Source of the DNA: Galbitalea sp036491035 | GTDB lineage: Bacteria; Actinomycetota; Actinomycetes; Actinomycetales; Microbacteriaceae | Reading direction: 5' to 3' | DNA length: 64,000 nt | Assembly: GCA_036491035.1 (NCBI GenBank) | Contig: DASXCU010000109.1 | Coordinates: 19,218 to 83,217, forward strand | In this document: positions 49,401-57,836 of the stretch, one piece after another | Layout: the number at the start of each line of letters is the position of its first letter | Position numbering within the stretch: the first letter of the stretch is position 1 | The notes under the pieces: generated by a model | Database searches by the model: none | The model's input: only the letters and a program-made list of their open reading frames with translations | What the model was told of the DNA's origin: nothing | Made by a program: the position numbers and the translations under genes

Positions 49401-49852
49401 CCGCCACGGCCGAGGAACTGATCCGGGCGACGACCGCAGTCGGCGAGCACTACTACGCCAGCGCCGCGGCGGTCGGCTTGAGCGTGCAGGAGGCTCGGCT
49501 GCTCTTCATCCTGAGCGCGCGGCCCTCGAACATGCTCGGACTGACGTCGGCCCTCGGAGTTCCCAAGTCCACCATGACGGGGCTGGTTGCCCGGATGGAG
49601 TCGGCGGGGCTCGTGGTTCGGGCGCGGGATCCGGCCGACCGACGCCGCCTGATAACCGAACCCACCGCGAAGGGGCGGGCAGCAGCCGCGACCTTTGCCC
49701 GCGATCTCGCGACTCGGGTCTCGGCGGTCCTGTCGCCCCTGGATGCGTCCGAGCAGTCCGAGCTCGCCGTGCTTCTGGGCGAGATTTTGCAACGGGCGGA
49801 AGTCGAGCAGCCCAAGCCGTCGCTAGCGAGGACCGGCCAGCGGCACCGGTGA
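49397..49852 (+). CDS. MarR-family transcriptional regulator
   Basis: A 151-aa winged-helix regulator. The HTH is in MLGLTSALGVPKSTMTGLVARMESAGLVVRARDPADRRRLITEPTAKGR (about residues 53-101), including the wing DPADRRRL typical of MarR. The GTG start overlaps the DUF998 stop by 4 nt. Its 3' end overlaps a second, convergent MarR gene by 30 nt. No nearby dyad clearly belongs to it. Confidence 0.87.
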   Translation: MTATAEELIRATTAVGEHYYASAAAVGLSVQEARLLFILSARPSNMLGLTSALGVPKSTMTGLVARMESAGLVVRARDPADRRRLITEPTAKGRAAAATFARDLATRVSAVLSPLDASEQSELAVLLGEILQRAEVEQPKPSLARTGQRHR

Positions 49853-50269
49853 CGTCGCGTCCGGGAGCTTCGCGAGAAGCTTCCGTAACCGGCTGGCCTT
49901 CTCTGGGCCCAACGCCTGGAGCAGCCGGTCTACGCGAGCGGTGAGCGCGTCATCGAACTCGTGCAGTCTCGCGAGACCGAGGGCCGTGCCCAGCACGAGC
50001 TGTCGGCGCCGATCGCTCTCATCGGTCGAGCGCGTCGCGAGTCCGAGCGACTCGAGTTGGTCGACCACGCTCGTGAGGCTCGACTTCGGGGCATCCAGTC
50101 GCGAGATGAGCTCGCTCATGCTGGCACCGTTTTCGGCCAGGCGAAGAACCTGCAACTGGATCGCCGACAACCCGGACGCGAGGCGCACGTCCAGCACGCG
50201 TTCACCCACCGCGGTCGTCACTCGCGTAATCGCGGCACCGACGTCAAGCGGCGGACGGATGTCGCTCAT
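49823..50269 (-). CDS. MarR-family transcriptional regulator of the DUF6069 gene
   Basis: A 148-aa MarR regulator. The HTH is in ASMSELISRLDAPKSSLTSVVDQLESLGLATRSTDESDRRRQLVLGTALG (about residues 49-98). ATG 50269 (MSDIRPP) is chosen; the in-frame start at 50317 would enter the operator. It is divergent from a small membrane protein gene with 115 nt between start codons. Two 21-bp dyads in the gap are its likely binding sites and would cover the promoter region of both genes. Confidence 0.86.
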   Translation of the reverse strand: MSDIRPPLDVGAAITRVTTAVGERVLDVRLASGLSAIQLQVLRLAENGASMSELISRLDAPKSSLTSVVDQLESLGLATRSTDESDRRRQLVLGTALGLARLHEFDDALTARVDRLLQALGPEKASRLRKLLAKLPDATSPVPLAGPR

Positions 50270-50316
50270 TGCGTCGCGTACTCCCTTGGGATGAATTCGA
50301 TCTGCTGGTCTCGACA

Positions 50317-50337
50317 TTAGTCCGAGTGCCGTACTAG
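50317..50337. promoter_or_regulatory. Dyad operator 1 (TTAGT-N11-ACTAG)
   Basis: TTAGTCCGA ... GTACTAG; shares TTAGTCCGA with the second copy 28 bp away (centre to centre). Confidence 0.65.
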
Positions 50338-50344
50338 CGTGATA

Positions 50345-50365
50345 TTAGTCCGAACCTCGTACTAA
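50345..50365. promoter_or_regulatory. Dyad operator 2 (TTAGT-N11-ACTAA)
   Basis: TTAGTCCGA-ACC-TCGTACTAA is an inverted repeat with one mismatch per arm, 20 nt before the ATG at 50385. Confidence 0.68.
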
Positions 50366-50384
50366 ATATCGAAAGGATCTCCCC

Positions 50385-50825
50385 ATGTTCACCACCAACA
50401 CCGACACCGCGGCCTCGGTCGCATCCGCACCCAGCCGTACTCGCAGCATCCTGATCATCGCCGCGGGTGCGATCGTGGCGCTCGCAGCCAACTCGATCAT
50501 CGCCGCGTCCGCGCTTGCGGCCGGAGCGGACCCGTCGTTCGCAGCGCTGCACGTCTTCGTCTACGGCGCGTTCACCGTGCTGGGCCTCCTGGCGGCACAC
50601 CTCGGCTGGCGCATCATTCGCCGGCGGTCGAACCACCCGGCCGCGCTCCTCAGAGTGCTGGTGCCGGTGTTGACCATGCTCTCGTTCGTTCCGGACACGG
50701 TTCTCGCCCTCACCGGCTTCATCCCGGGAACTTCCCTCACCGGCGTGATCGGTCTTGCTCTCATGCATCTCGTAGTGGTCGCCGTGGCCGTGCCCGTGAG
50801 CGCAAAGGTCGCGCCCGTCAACTGA
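50385..50825 (+). CDS. DUF6069-like small membrane protein
   Basis: A 146-aa protein with four membrane helices (about residues 21-44, 52-71, 84-106, 116-137). It resembles the DUF6069 family of actinobacterial membrane proteins. Ribosome-binding site GAAAGGATC precedes the ATG. It is the likely target of the divergent MarR regulator with twin operators, so it may help tolerance to a compound sensed by that regulator. No transport signature is visible. Confidence 0.72.
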   Translation: MFTTNTDTAASVASAPSRTRSILIIAAGAIVALAANSIIAASALAAGADPSFAALHVFVYGAFTVLGLLAAHLGWRIIRRRSNHPAALLRVLVPVLTMLSFVPDTVLALTGFIPGTSLTGVIGLALMHLVVVAVAVPVSAKVAPVN

Positions 50826-50863
50826 CCGTTCCGGCCCCGGCCCCGGTGCGAGAATGAACAGCG

Positions 50864-51526
50864 ATGGACACCTCTGGCGAGTCGACCCTCAGCATCGTGC
50901 TGGCGCTGGTCGTACTCGCCAGCGGTCTGCAGGTGGCGGTTCGCATTCCGCCGGTGAACCGCCGGTTCCCTATCGTCGCTCTGATCGCCACGGTCGTCAT
51001 CGGAGTTCCCTCTCTCCTCCAGTTCGCCATTCCCGCGATCGGCAATGCGCTCTCGCGGAAGCCGCAGCTGGAACTGTCCGGTCAGTGGTGGCGAGTGCTG
51101 ACCGCGCTTCTCGCTCAGGATGGCGGCCTGGCCGGCGCACTCTTCAATCTCGTCGTTGTCGCCGTCGTCGTCTTCCTCGGGGAACGGGCGTGGGGTCGCT
51201 GGCGCACCGTGGTTCTCTTCCTCGCGCCGTCGATCATCCTCAACCTGCTCGCGGTCGCCTGGAATGCTTCGGGCGGCGGCAGCTCGTTTGCGAGCGACGG
51301 CCTGTTACTGAGCCTTTGTTCCCTGGGGGTACTGACCGCCCGCCGACCGCTGTTCCTGGTGTGCACGGGGGTCGCGGTTGCCGCCGGGATCGTGCTCATC
51401 GTCGCGAATGACGCTCACGGTGTCGCGATAGTGCTCGGAGCGGCACTCGGCGTGCTTTTTGCGGTCCTGCCGCATCCTGTGAAGGCACCCCCAATTCGAG
51501 TCCAAACCCACCTTCCTGAACATTGA
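50864..51526 (+). CDS. Rhomboid-like membrane protein
   Basis: A 220-aa protein with six or seven helices. The segment GQWWRVLTALLAQDGGLAGALFNLVVVAVVVFLGERAWGRWRTV (about residues 72-115) follows the rhomboid L1 and WR pattern, and LFLAPSIILNLLAVAW follows it. The active-site region reads GGGSSFASDGLLLSL (about 136-150) instead of the usual GASGAxxGL; a serine is present in FASDG. NDAHGVAIVLGAALGVLF near the end keeps a histidine in the catalytic position. So it may be an active but diverged rhomboid protease, or a pseudo-rhomboid. Confidence 0.6.
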   Translation: MDTSGESTLSIVLALVVLASGLQVAVRIPPVNRRFPIVALIATVVIGVPSLLQFAIPAIGNALSRKPQLELSGQWWRVLTALLAQDGGLAGALFNLVVVAVVVFLGERAWGRWRTVVLFLAPSIILNLLAVAWNASGGGSSFASDGLLLSLCSLGVLTARRPLFLVCTGVAVAAGIVLIVANDAHGVAIVLGAALGVLFAVLPHPVKAPPIRVQTHLPEH

Positions 51527-51650
51527 CTGCGAACGAATTGTCGATTGAGAGAATAGGGTTGCGTAAAGGTTGCCCTGGACCACGGTCGCCCAACACTTCG
51601 GGTGCAGCATTCGGCTGAGCATCCAAGGTGCTACCGAATCGAGGCTCCAC

Positions 51651-52739
51651 GTGAGCAGCCCCGTTATTAACATCGTCCGCACCCGCCCGCGGGGTGATAC
51701 CGCAAATCCGACGACAGAGTATGCGGCACTGTTGCACACCGTTCGCGACGCGGGCCTGCTTCGCCGGCGCACCGGCTTCTATGTCGCGGTATTCTCCGTT
51801 TTGACGGTCGCCCTAGGCGGCGCTTTCACTGGCATGGCCTTCCTCGGTCACAGCTGGTACGTGCTGCTCATCGCAGGCGCGCTCGGCCTGATCTTCACCC
51901 AGTTCGCGTTCCTAGCGCACGAGGCCTCGCATCGACAGGTCTTCGAGTCGGGCAAGGCCAATGACCTTGCCGGCCGCATGATCGGAAACCTGTTCGTCGG
52001 GATCAGCTACTCGTGGTGGATGACGAAGCACAGTCGTCACCACGCCAACCCGAACATCCTCGGCAAGGACCCCGACATCGAGCGCGACTACATCTCCTTC
52101 ACCGAGCAGGATGCCGCGAAGGCGAAGGGGCTGTACGCCTGGTTCACGCGCAAGCAGGGCTACTTCTTCTTCCCGATCCTCATGGGTGAGGGGATCAACC
52201 TCCACATCCGTGGGCTGTCGACCGTCTTCGGCCGCCAGAAGGTGGACAAGCGCTGGCTCGAGGCCCCGATGCTGGTCGCGCGAATCGTCGCCTACGTCAC
52301 CGTCGTCTTCCTCATGCTGCCGCCCGGAATGGCCGCCGCGTTCATCGGTGTTCAGCTGGCCGTCTTCGGCGTCTATATGGGCGCATCATTCGCGCCCAAC
52401 CACAAGGGCATGCCGATCCTGCCGCACGACTCGAAGGTCGACTTCCTGCGTCGCCAGGTGCTGACCTCGCGCAACATCCGCAGCGGCCGGTTCATGAATT
52501 TCTACATGGGCGGCCTCAACCACCAGGTCGAGCACCACCTCTTCCCGAACATGCCGCGACCGCACCTCAAGCGCGCGCAGGTGATCGCGAAGGAGTACTG
52601 CCTCGCGCATGACATCGAGTACACCGAGACGACCATCTGGAAGTCCTACGGCATCGTCATCCGCTACCTGAACAAGGTCGGCCTTGCGGCCGGCGGCGAC
52701 CCGTTCGACTGCCCCGCGGCCACTGCGTTCGGGCGGTAA
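51651..52739 (+). CDS. Fatty acid desaturase (acyl-lipid/acyl-CoA, membrane di-iron type)
   Basis: A 362-aa membrane desaturase that puts a double bond into fatty acyl chains, important for membrane fluidity in cold. The three histidine boxes that bind the di-iron site are present: HEASH (about residue 90), HSRHH (about 127-131) and HQVEHH (about 290-295), plus paired hydrophobic segments near 45-85 and 205-245. The GTG at 51651 follows GAGG by 8 nt; the in-frame codon at 51570 would add 27 unlikely residues. No ferredoxin or reductase partner gene is adjacent. Confidence 0.92.
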   Translation: MSSPVINIVRTRPRGDTANPTTEYAALLHTVRDAGLLRRRTGFYVAVFSVLTVALGGAFTGMAFLGHSWYVLLIAGALGLIFTQFAFLAHEASHRQVFESGKANDLAGRMIGNLFVGISYSWWMTKHSRHHANPNILGKDPDIERDYISFTEQDAAKAKGLYAWFTRKQGYFFFPILMGEGINLHIRGLSTVFGRQKVDKRWLEAPMLVARIVAYVTVVFLMLPPGMAAAFIGVQLAVFGVYMGASFAPNHKGMPILPHDSKVDFLRRQVLTSRNIRSGRFMNFYMGGLNHQVEHHLFPNMPRPHLKRAQVIAKEYCLAHDIEYTETTIWKSYGIVIRYLNKVGLAAGGDPFDCPAATAFGR

Positions 52740-52797
52740 CTCTCAGCCCTCCGCGAACGACGATCCGATCGGGAGTCTGTCGGTTCACAATTGCCGG

Positions 52798-53718
52798 ATG
52801 GACGACAACGAAATCCTGGACGCGTACTCCCGAACGGTCGTGGACGTCGCGGACTCCGTTCTTCCGAGCGTCGCCAGCATCGCGGTGCGCACATCGCGTG
52901 GGGGAGGATCCGGGAGCGCCAGCGTCATCACGGCCGACGGGTATCTGCTCACCAGCGCTCACGTCGTCGTCGGTGCGCGATCGGCCGAGGCTTCCTTCAG
53001 CGACGGTTCGTCGGTTGCAGTGGATGTCGTCGGCCGCGACCCCCTCTCGGATCTCGCGGTGCTCCACGCCCGGGGCGAGATCCCGCCCGCGTTGGAGCTG
53101 GGCGATGCGGCGAAGCTGCGCGCCGGACAACTCGTCGTCGCCCTCGGGAATCCGCTTGGCCTCGCCGGAAGTGTGACCGCCGGCATCGTGTCCGCGCTGG
53201 GACGCTCGCTGCCGACGGCCTCGGGCCGCGTCATCGACGAGGTCATCCAGACCGATGCGGCGCTCAATCCCGGCAATAGTGGGGGCGTCCTCGCTGATAG
53301 TGCCGGCCGCATGGTCGGCGTCAACACGGCGGTGGCCGGAGTGGGCGTCGGGCTCGCAGTGCCGATCAACTCGACCACCCGCAGCATCATCACTGCGCTC
53401 ATGACCAGGGGCAAGGTGCGCCGCGCGTGGCTGGGAATTGCCGGCGCCCAGATCACCCTGGCCCCGGAGCTCGCGCAGCGGATCGGCTCGCCAACGGGGC
53501 TTCAGGTCGCGGGTGTCTCGAAGAACAGCGCCGCAGAGGAAGCAGGGCTTCGTCGCGGAGACGTGGTCGTCGAACTCGCCGGCCGCCGGGTCGTCTCGAC
53601 GACCGCCGTGCAGCAGCTCATGGTCGAGGATGCGATCGACAGACCGATCGAGATCACGGTCTGGCGAAATGGCGCGCTCGTGGATGTGATCGCGGTCCCA
53701 CGCGAGCTCGACGAGTAG
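52798..53718 (+). CDS. HtrA/DegP-like trypsin-family protease with PDZ domain, no visible signal peptide
   Basis: A 306-aa S1C-family protease. Catalytic triad: H in TSAHVVVGA (about residue 58), D in DPLSDLAVLHA (about 86), S in NPGNSGGVLA (about 161). The PDZ domain is at about 210-300 (GLQVAGVSKNSAAEEAGLRRGDVVVELAGRRV). Most HtrA proteins are exported or anchored; here the N-terminus begins MDDNEILDAYSRTVVDVADSVLPSV without a hydrophobic segment. The ATG at 52798 is preceded by CACAAT 6 nt upstream, a possible leaderless box. The earlier in-frame start at 52684 lies inside the desaturase gene. Confidence 0.86.
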   Translation: MDDNEILDAYSRTVVDVADSVLPSVASIAVRTSRGGGSGSASVITADGYLLTSAHVVVGARSAEASFSDGSSVAVDVVGRDPLSDLAVLHARGEIPPALELGDAAKLRAGQLVVALGNPLGLAGSVTAGIVSALGRSLPTASGRVIDEVIQTDAALNPGNSGGVLADSAGRMVGVNTAVAGVGVGLAVPINSTTRSIITALMTRGKVRRAWLGIAGAQITLAPELAQRIGSPTGLQVAGVSKNSAAEEAGLRRGDVVVELAGRRVVSTTAVQQLMVEDAIDRPIEITVWRNGALVDVIAVPRELDE

Positions 53719-53793
53719 CTGTCGTTTTTCGTAGCCGCCGTTCCGTCGCAAGGGTGATTGTGCATCACCCCACACCGACGGAAGGCGCTGCCT

Positions 53794-54147
53794 ATGCAGT
53801 ACATGCTCGTGATCTACGGCAACTTTGAGGGCTGGCGGTCATCCACTCAGGACGACTTCGATCAACTGATGGCGGGCCATCACGAGCTCCAGGAGGAGCT
53901 GACCGCGAGCGGGGAGTTTCTGGGGACGAGTGAACTGCCGCTGGACAACGCGAAGGTTGTCCGCACCGGTTCTCGCGGTTCGTCCGTTCTCGACGGCCCG
54001 CTCGACCCGTCCGGCGATATTGTCGCCGGCTACTACCTCGTGGAGTGCAACAGCGTCGATCGCGCGACGGAGATCGCGAAGCGCCTCGCCGACATCGAGT
54101 TCGGCCTGATCGAGGTGCGGCAGACGACCCGCAATCCGGTGCACTAG
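53794..54147 (+). CDS. YCII-related (DGPF) domain protein
   Basis: A 117-aa protein of the YCII superfamily, a ferredoxin-like fold with a conserved histidine and aspartate used for peroxide or hydrolysis chemistry in a few members. It opens MQYMLVIYGNFEGW, has HHELQEELTASGEFLGTSELPLD (about residues 29-51) and the DGP-type motif VLDGPLDPSGDIVAGYYLVECNSVDRATEIAKRL (about 67-100). GGAAGG precedes the ATG. Members often sit near ECF sigma factors; the sigma factor in this window is 6 kb away and probably unrelated. Confidence 0.82.
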   Translation: MQYMLVIYGNFEGWRSSTQDDFDQLMAGHHELQEELTASGEFLGTSELPLDNAKVVRTGSRGSSVLDGPLDPSGDIVAGYYLVECNSVDRATEIAKRLADIEFGLIEVRQTTRNPVH

Positions 54148-54238
54148 CCGCCCGAGCCTTAGGCGTTACATCGACGTTACGGCCCTTCCCAGACACTGGA
54201 CTCCAGGACGACCAATCAAAGCATCCCGGAGGATCGAC

Positions 54239-54841
54239 GTGAACAAATCAGTTTCCCTCATCACACTCGCGCTGGCCGCGACCCTGCTGAGCGGCTGTGC
54301 GGCCGCTGCGCCATCCGGTGGCACTGGTGCGTCGGGAGGCGGGGCATCAGGCTCCGGTTCCGGATCCGGCACCGTAGCCAACTCCGGAAACGAGTGTTCT
54401 ATCGCGCACGACGCCCTGGCGAAGGTCGTGACCGGCTCTCTCAGCGCGCCGTACCAGAAGGGCGATACCTGTTATTTCGGTGTCGGGCCGAACGGCACGA
54501 AGTCGGGATCGGCGCTCGCCGGTCTTTACGGCGACTCCGCGAACGTCCGATACACGACGGCGGACGTCGCCAGCGAATATCAGGGCGCAAAGGTGGCCTA
54601 TAGCGGCTCCAAGCCGCTCACGGGCGTGGGCACCGAAGCCGCCTACTACGACGGAGGCAACGGCAATCCGCAGGTGATCGCTCACACGTCGGGCGGATTC
54701 TGCGATGTGCAGACGAGCTTCAACGACGCCACCGAGGTCGGCCTGAAGAAGCCCTCCGGGTCACGCACCATCGCGGAAGCAGACGTTCCGAAGCTCGCCG
54801 CCGACCTGGGCGCCGTCTGCACGGCACTCTTCGGCGGCTAG
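54239..54841 (+). CDS. Lipoprotein of unknown function
   Basis: A 200-aa lipoprotein. The signal peptide NKSVSLITLALAATLLSGC has lipobox LSGC with the lipidated cysteine near residue 20. A Gly/Ser/Ala linker follows and then a compact domain with four more cysteines: NECSIAH, DTCYFG, GGFCDV and GAVCTAL, which suggests two disulphides. The domain resembles small DUF3558-like lipoproteins of actinobacteria, which are also of unknown function. CCGGAGG precedes the GTG. It ends 4 nt inside the convergent SARP regulator gene. Confidence 0.72.
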   Translation: MNKSVSLITLALAATLLSGCAAAAPSGGTGASGGGASGSGSGSGTVANSGNECSIAHDALAKVVTGSLSAPYQKGDTCYFGVGPNGTKSGSALAGLYGDSANVRYTTADVASEYQGAKVAYSGSKPLTGVGTEAAYYDGGNGNPQVIAHTSGGFCDVQTSFNDATEVGLKKPSGSRTIAEADVPKLAADLGAVCTALFGG

Positions 54842-57765
54842 GCGCGAACGCGTCCGTTCAACATATCGGCGGCCCGGCGGGCGGCGTCTCGCGCGGGCAG
54901 GGCGTCCGTCGCCGGAACAGTTTTCCGCAGTTCATCCACTGCGCCCTGGAGTGTGAGCGGTGCTGGTCTCGACCCTCGATTCCGGATGACGCGTGCCGAC
55001 TCGAGGGCGGTCGAGACTTCCTGCTCATCCGCCCCGATGGCGCTGCCAACCAGCGCCGCTGTTTCCAGGCAGAGCGCAAAGGCCGACTCGGTGCTCATGG
55101 CTTCCGCAGCCGCGAACGCGCTTTCGCTCGCCGCCGACGCACCCGCAGTGTCGCCCGCTGTAAGCCGCGAGCGGGCGAGAATGCACCGCGCCAGCGGCAG
55201 CTCGCGTTCGACTCCCAGCTCGGTTCCCAACGAATCGGCGGCGCTCGACAGACGGATCGCATCCTCGATGTCGCCCTCGGCGAGGGCGGTTCCGGCCATC
55301 GCGACGAGAAGGACGACGCGCGCGATGCGCGGATCGCCCTGAAGCACCCCGCGTGCGTCGGAGGCGAACTCGTGGGCGGCGCCGAGATTTCCGACCTGCC
55401 ACGAGATCATGGCGGCGGTCGGCAGGGTGATGAGCAGCTGCTCCTCCGAGCCGTGCTCGCGGCAGAGTTCGATGGCCTCGCGTGCGAAATCGACGGCGCT
55501 CGGGTCTACCCGCTCCGACAGCAGTGAACCCACCCCGATTACAGCTCCCACGCGCAGGTTGTGTTCGCCGAGCTCCTCGGCGACGGCGATCGCCTCCCGG
55601 ACGAAATCGATCGCCTCCTCGCCGCGATCGAGGTCATCCGCGATGCCACCGAGGAAGATGAGGGCGCGACCGGCGTAGGAGTCCTCCGTGCCGCGGAGAA
55701 GATCGACACTCTTCTTGAGCGCCGGGAACGCACCCTCCCCGTCGCCCGCCCAGTAGCTCAGGTAGCCGAGCGCGAACGTGGCCAACCCGGTCCACGGCGT
55801 TGTCGGTCTTCCGGAGAGGAGACGGGAGAGCCAGAACCGACCCTCGGAAACGCTGGTGGCGGCGTAATAGCGGTGCAGCCGGAAGGCCAGTTCCTGCGCG
55901 TCGGCGAGGCTGGCGCGGTCCTCCAGGGCCGCGCCGAACAGCGAACGGATGCTGGGAAGCGACTCGGTGATGGCGGCCGAAAACGGTCCGGGAGCGGAGC
56001 GGGCGTCCTCGGGCAGCATGGCACGGAGGCTGGCGGCCAATAGGTCGAAGGTCTGCCGTTCTTCGCCGCTCGCGAGCAGGAGTTCCCGCGCGAATTCGCG
56101 CACATCGTCGTGCTGTTCGTATCGCCAGCGCGGCCCGGTGCGGTTCACGTGAAGCAGTCCGCGGGCGCTGAGCTCGCCGAGCACACGCGCAACCCGCGTG
56201 GACGGGATCTGGTCGGACACGACGAGACCACGCAAGAGACCCAGGGATACGGCCCCGTCCAGCACCGAGCTGCGGCGGAACACAACGGCCTCCTCCGGGG
56301 TGAGTGAGCCGTACCCGTAGTCGAGGATGGAGCGCACCTGGTCGGTGCCATCGGTCGTCTCGCCGATATCGTCCAGAAGGTCGTCGAGCGAGATCTCCCG
56401 TAGCTGCGCGGCGAGCAGTTCGAGAGCGAGCGGAATGCCGAGTCCTCGTCGGGCGAGCCGCTCCAGGGACTCCGCCGGAACGGCGTCCGCTGTGGGAGAC
56501 CCCAGCTCGCGGATGCGTTGCGACAGCAGTACCTCGGCGTCGCCGCCGCTCCCCAGCGCCGCGATGGCGACGACTCGCTCGGTCGCACTGTGGAGTGGAG
56601 CGCGGCTGGTGCAGAGGATTATCAGCTCCGGACATCCGGACATCAGGCTGGTCGTCAGAGTCGCGATCCCGTCGGAGACCTCATCGCAGCCATCCAGCAC
56701 CAGGAGGGTGCGTCCCCGCGGGGCGATCGTGGCGAGGAGTGACGCAAGCGGGTCCGGTTCGGGATTTGCTCCGAGTCCGCGAGCAACATCGGCCGCGACC
56801 AGCTCGTTGCTGGTGCTCGACCCGAGCTGCACCCAGAGCGTTTCGCCGTCCGTGGCGTTGCTGGCGTAGGCGAGCGCGAGTCGGGACTTTCCGATTCCGC
56901 CGCGACCGGTGAGCGTGACCAGTCGGGACTGCCCGAAGGCGGCCCCGATCTCGGCGAGCTCCCGAGTGCGCCCGACGAACGTCGTTTCGTTCTGGGGAAG
57001 CCGACCGACCGTGGTGGGGGCCGAGGATCGAAGCGCGGCCAGGTAGACGGCCACCGTCTCGCCACTTGGATCGATACCGAGCTGATCGGCCAGCGTCGTT
57101 CGGCAGTACTCGTAGGCCTGCACCGCGCCCACCCGGTCGCCGTCCCGGTCGAGCGCAGCGATGAGCGTGCGGTGTGCACTCTCGTCGGTTGGATCGTCCG
57201 CGACGAGCTCGCGCGCGATCCGTACCGCTCGACGATTGTCGCCGGTCAGGCCCGCGGCGGTCACGAGTGTCTCGCGGGCGGACCGCCTCAGTTCCGCCAA
57301 CGCCCTCCGCTCCTCATCGATCCAGCCCAGGTCTTCCGACGGCAGGAACAGGTCGGGAGAGATCTCGGATGGTTCGAGCAGCAGCGGTACGGCGGCATCC
57401 GGCCTGGACTCCGCGAGTCGCGCCAGCGCTGTCTCGTACGCGGCCGCGGCGAGGCGCACATCGACGTCGATGCCCGGCGCGAGCGCGTAGCCCGCCGGCG
57501 CGGTGAGAACCAGCTGGTCGTCGCCGATCCCGATTCCCGCCACCGCGGTACGGATGCTGCGGATGATCCCTCGGAGCGCGGGCTTCCAACTGTCCGGCAG
57601 ATCCTCGCCCCAGATCATCGCGGCCAGGCGCTCACTCGGCACGGGTCCATCGGCCAGGGCCAGGGCCACGATCGCCAGGCGAGCACGTCGGCCGCCGAGG
57701 GCGTGACCGTTCAGCTCACCGCCGCCGGACGCGACGGAGACCGCGCCCAGAACGCTCACCCGCAC
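54838..57765 (-). CDS. SARP/BTAD-family regulator with NB-ARC and TPR domains (AfsR/LuxR-adjacent type)
   Basis: A 975-aa regulator. An N-terminal OmpR-like DNA-binding domain (about residues 1-92) begins MRVSVLGAVSVASGGGELNG and includes RRARLAIVALALA. The BTAD domain (about 98-245) ends with YEYCRTTLADQLGIDPSGETVAVYLAAL. An NB-ARC ATPase (about 255-540) has Walker A GRGGIGKS (about 287-294) and Walker B LLVLDGCDEV. TPR-like repeats fill the remainder. AfsR-type SARPs act as ATP-driven switches, often for secondary metabolism. No biosynthetic cluster lies near, so its targets are probably elsewhere; the convergent lipoprotein shares 4 nt. Confidence 0.9.
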   Translation of the reverse strand: MRVSVLGAVSVASGGGELNGHALGGRRARLAIVALALADGPVPSERLAAMIWGEDLPDSWKPALRGIIRSIRTAVAGIGIGDDQLVLTAPAGYALAPGIDVDVRLAAAAYETALARLAESRPDAAVPLLLEPSEISPDLFLPSEDLGWIDEERRALAELRRSARETLVTAAGLTGDNRRAVRIARELVADDPTDESAHRTLIAALDRDGDRVGAVQAYEYCRTTLADQLGIDPSGETVAVYLAALRSSAPTTVGRLPQNETTFVGRTRELAEIGAAFGQSRLVTLTGRGGIGKSRLALAYASNATDGETLWVQLGSSTSNELVAADVARGLGANPEPDPLASLLATIAPRGRTLLVLDGCDEVSDGIATLTTSLMSGCPELIILCTSRAPLHSATERVVAIAALGSGGDAEVLLSQRIRELGSPTADAVPAESLERLARRGLGIPLALELLAAQLREISLDDLLDDIGETTDGTDQVRSILDYGYGSLTPEEAVVFRRSSVLDGAVSLGLLRGLVVSDQIPSTRVARVLGELSARGLLHVNRTGPRWRYEQHDDVREFARELLLASGEERQTFDLLAASLRAMLPEDARSAPGPFSAAITESLPSIRSLFGAALEDRASLADAQELAFRLHRYYAATSVSEGRFWLSRLLSGRPTTPWTGLATFALGYLSYWAGDGEGAFPALKKSVDLLRGTEDSYAGRALIFLGGIADDLDRGEEAIDFVREAIAVAEELGEHNLRVGAVIGVGSLLSERVDPSAVDFAREAIELCREHGSEEQLLITLPTAAMISWQVGNLGAAHEFASDARGVLQGDPRIARVVLLVAMAGTALAEGDIEDAIRLSSAADSLGTELGVERELPLARCILARSRLTAGDTAGASAASESAFAAAEAMSTESAFALCLETAALVGSAIGADEQEVSTALESARVIRNRGSRPAPLTLQGAVDELRKTVPATDALPARDAARRAADMLNGRVRA

Positions 57766-57836
57766 ACTCGCGAGTCTAGTTAGCTCCGATTATTTGGTGA
57801 GCGGAACTTACCCGAGAGGATGAGCAGAACACGACC

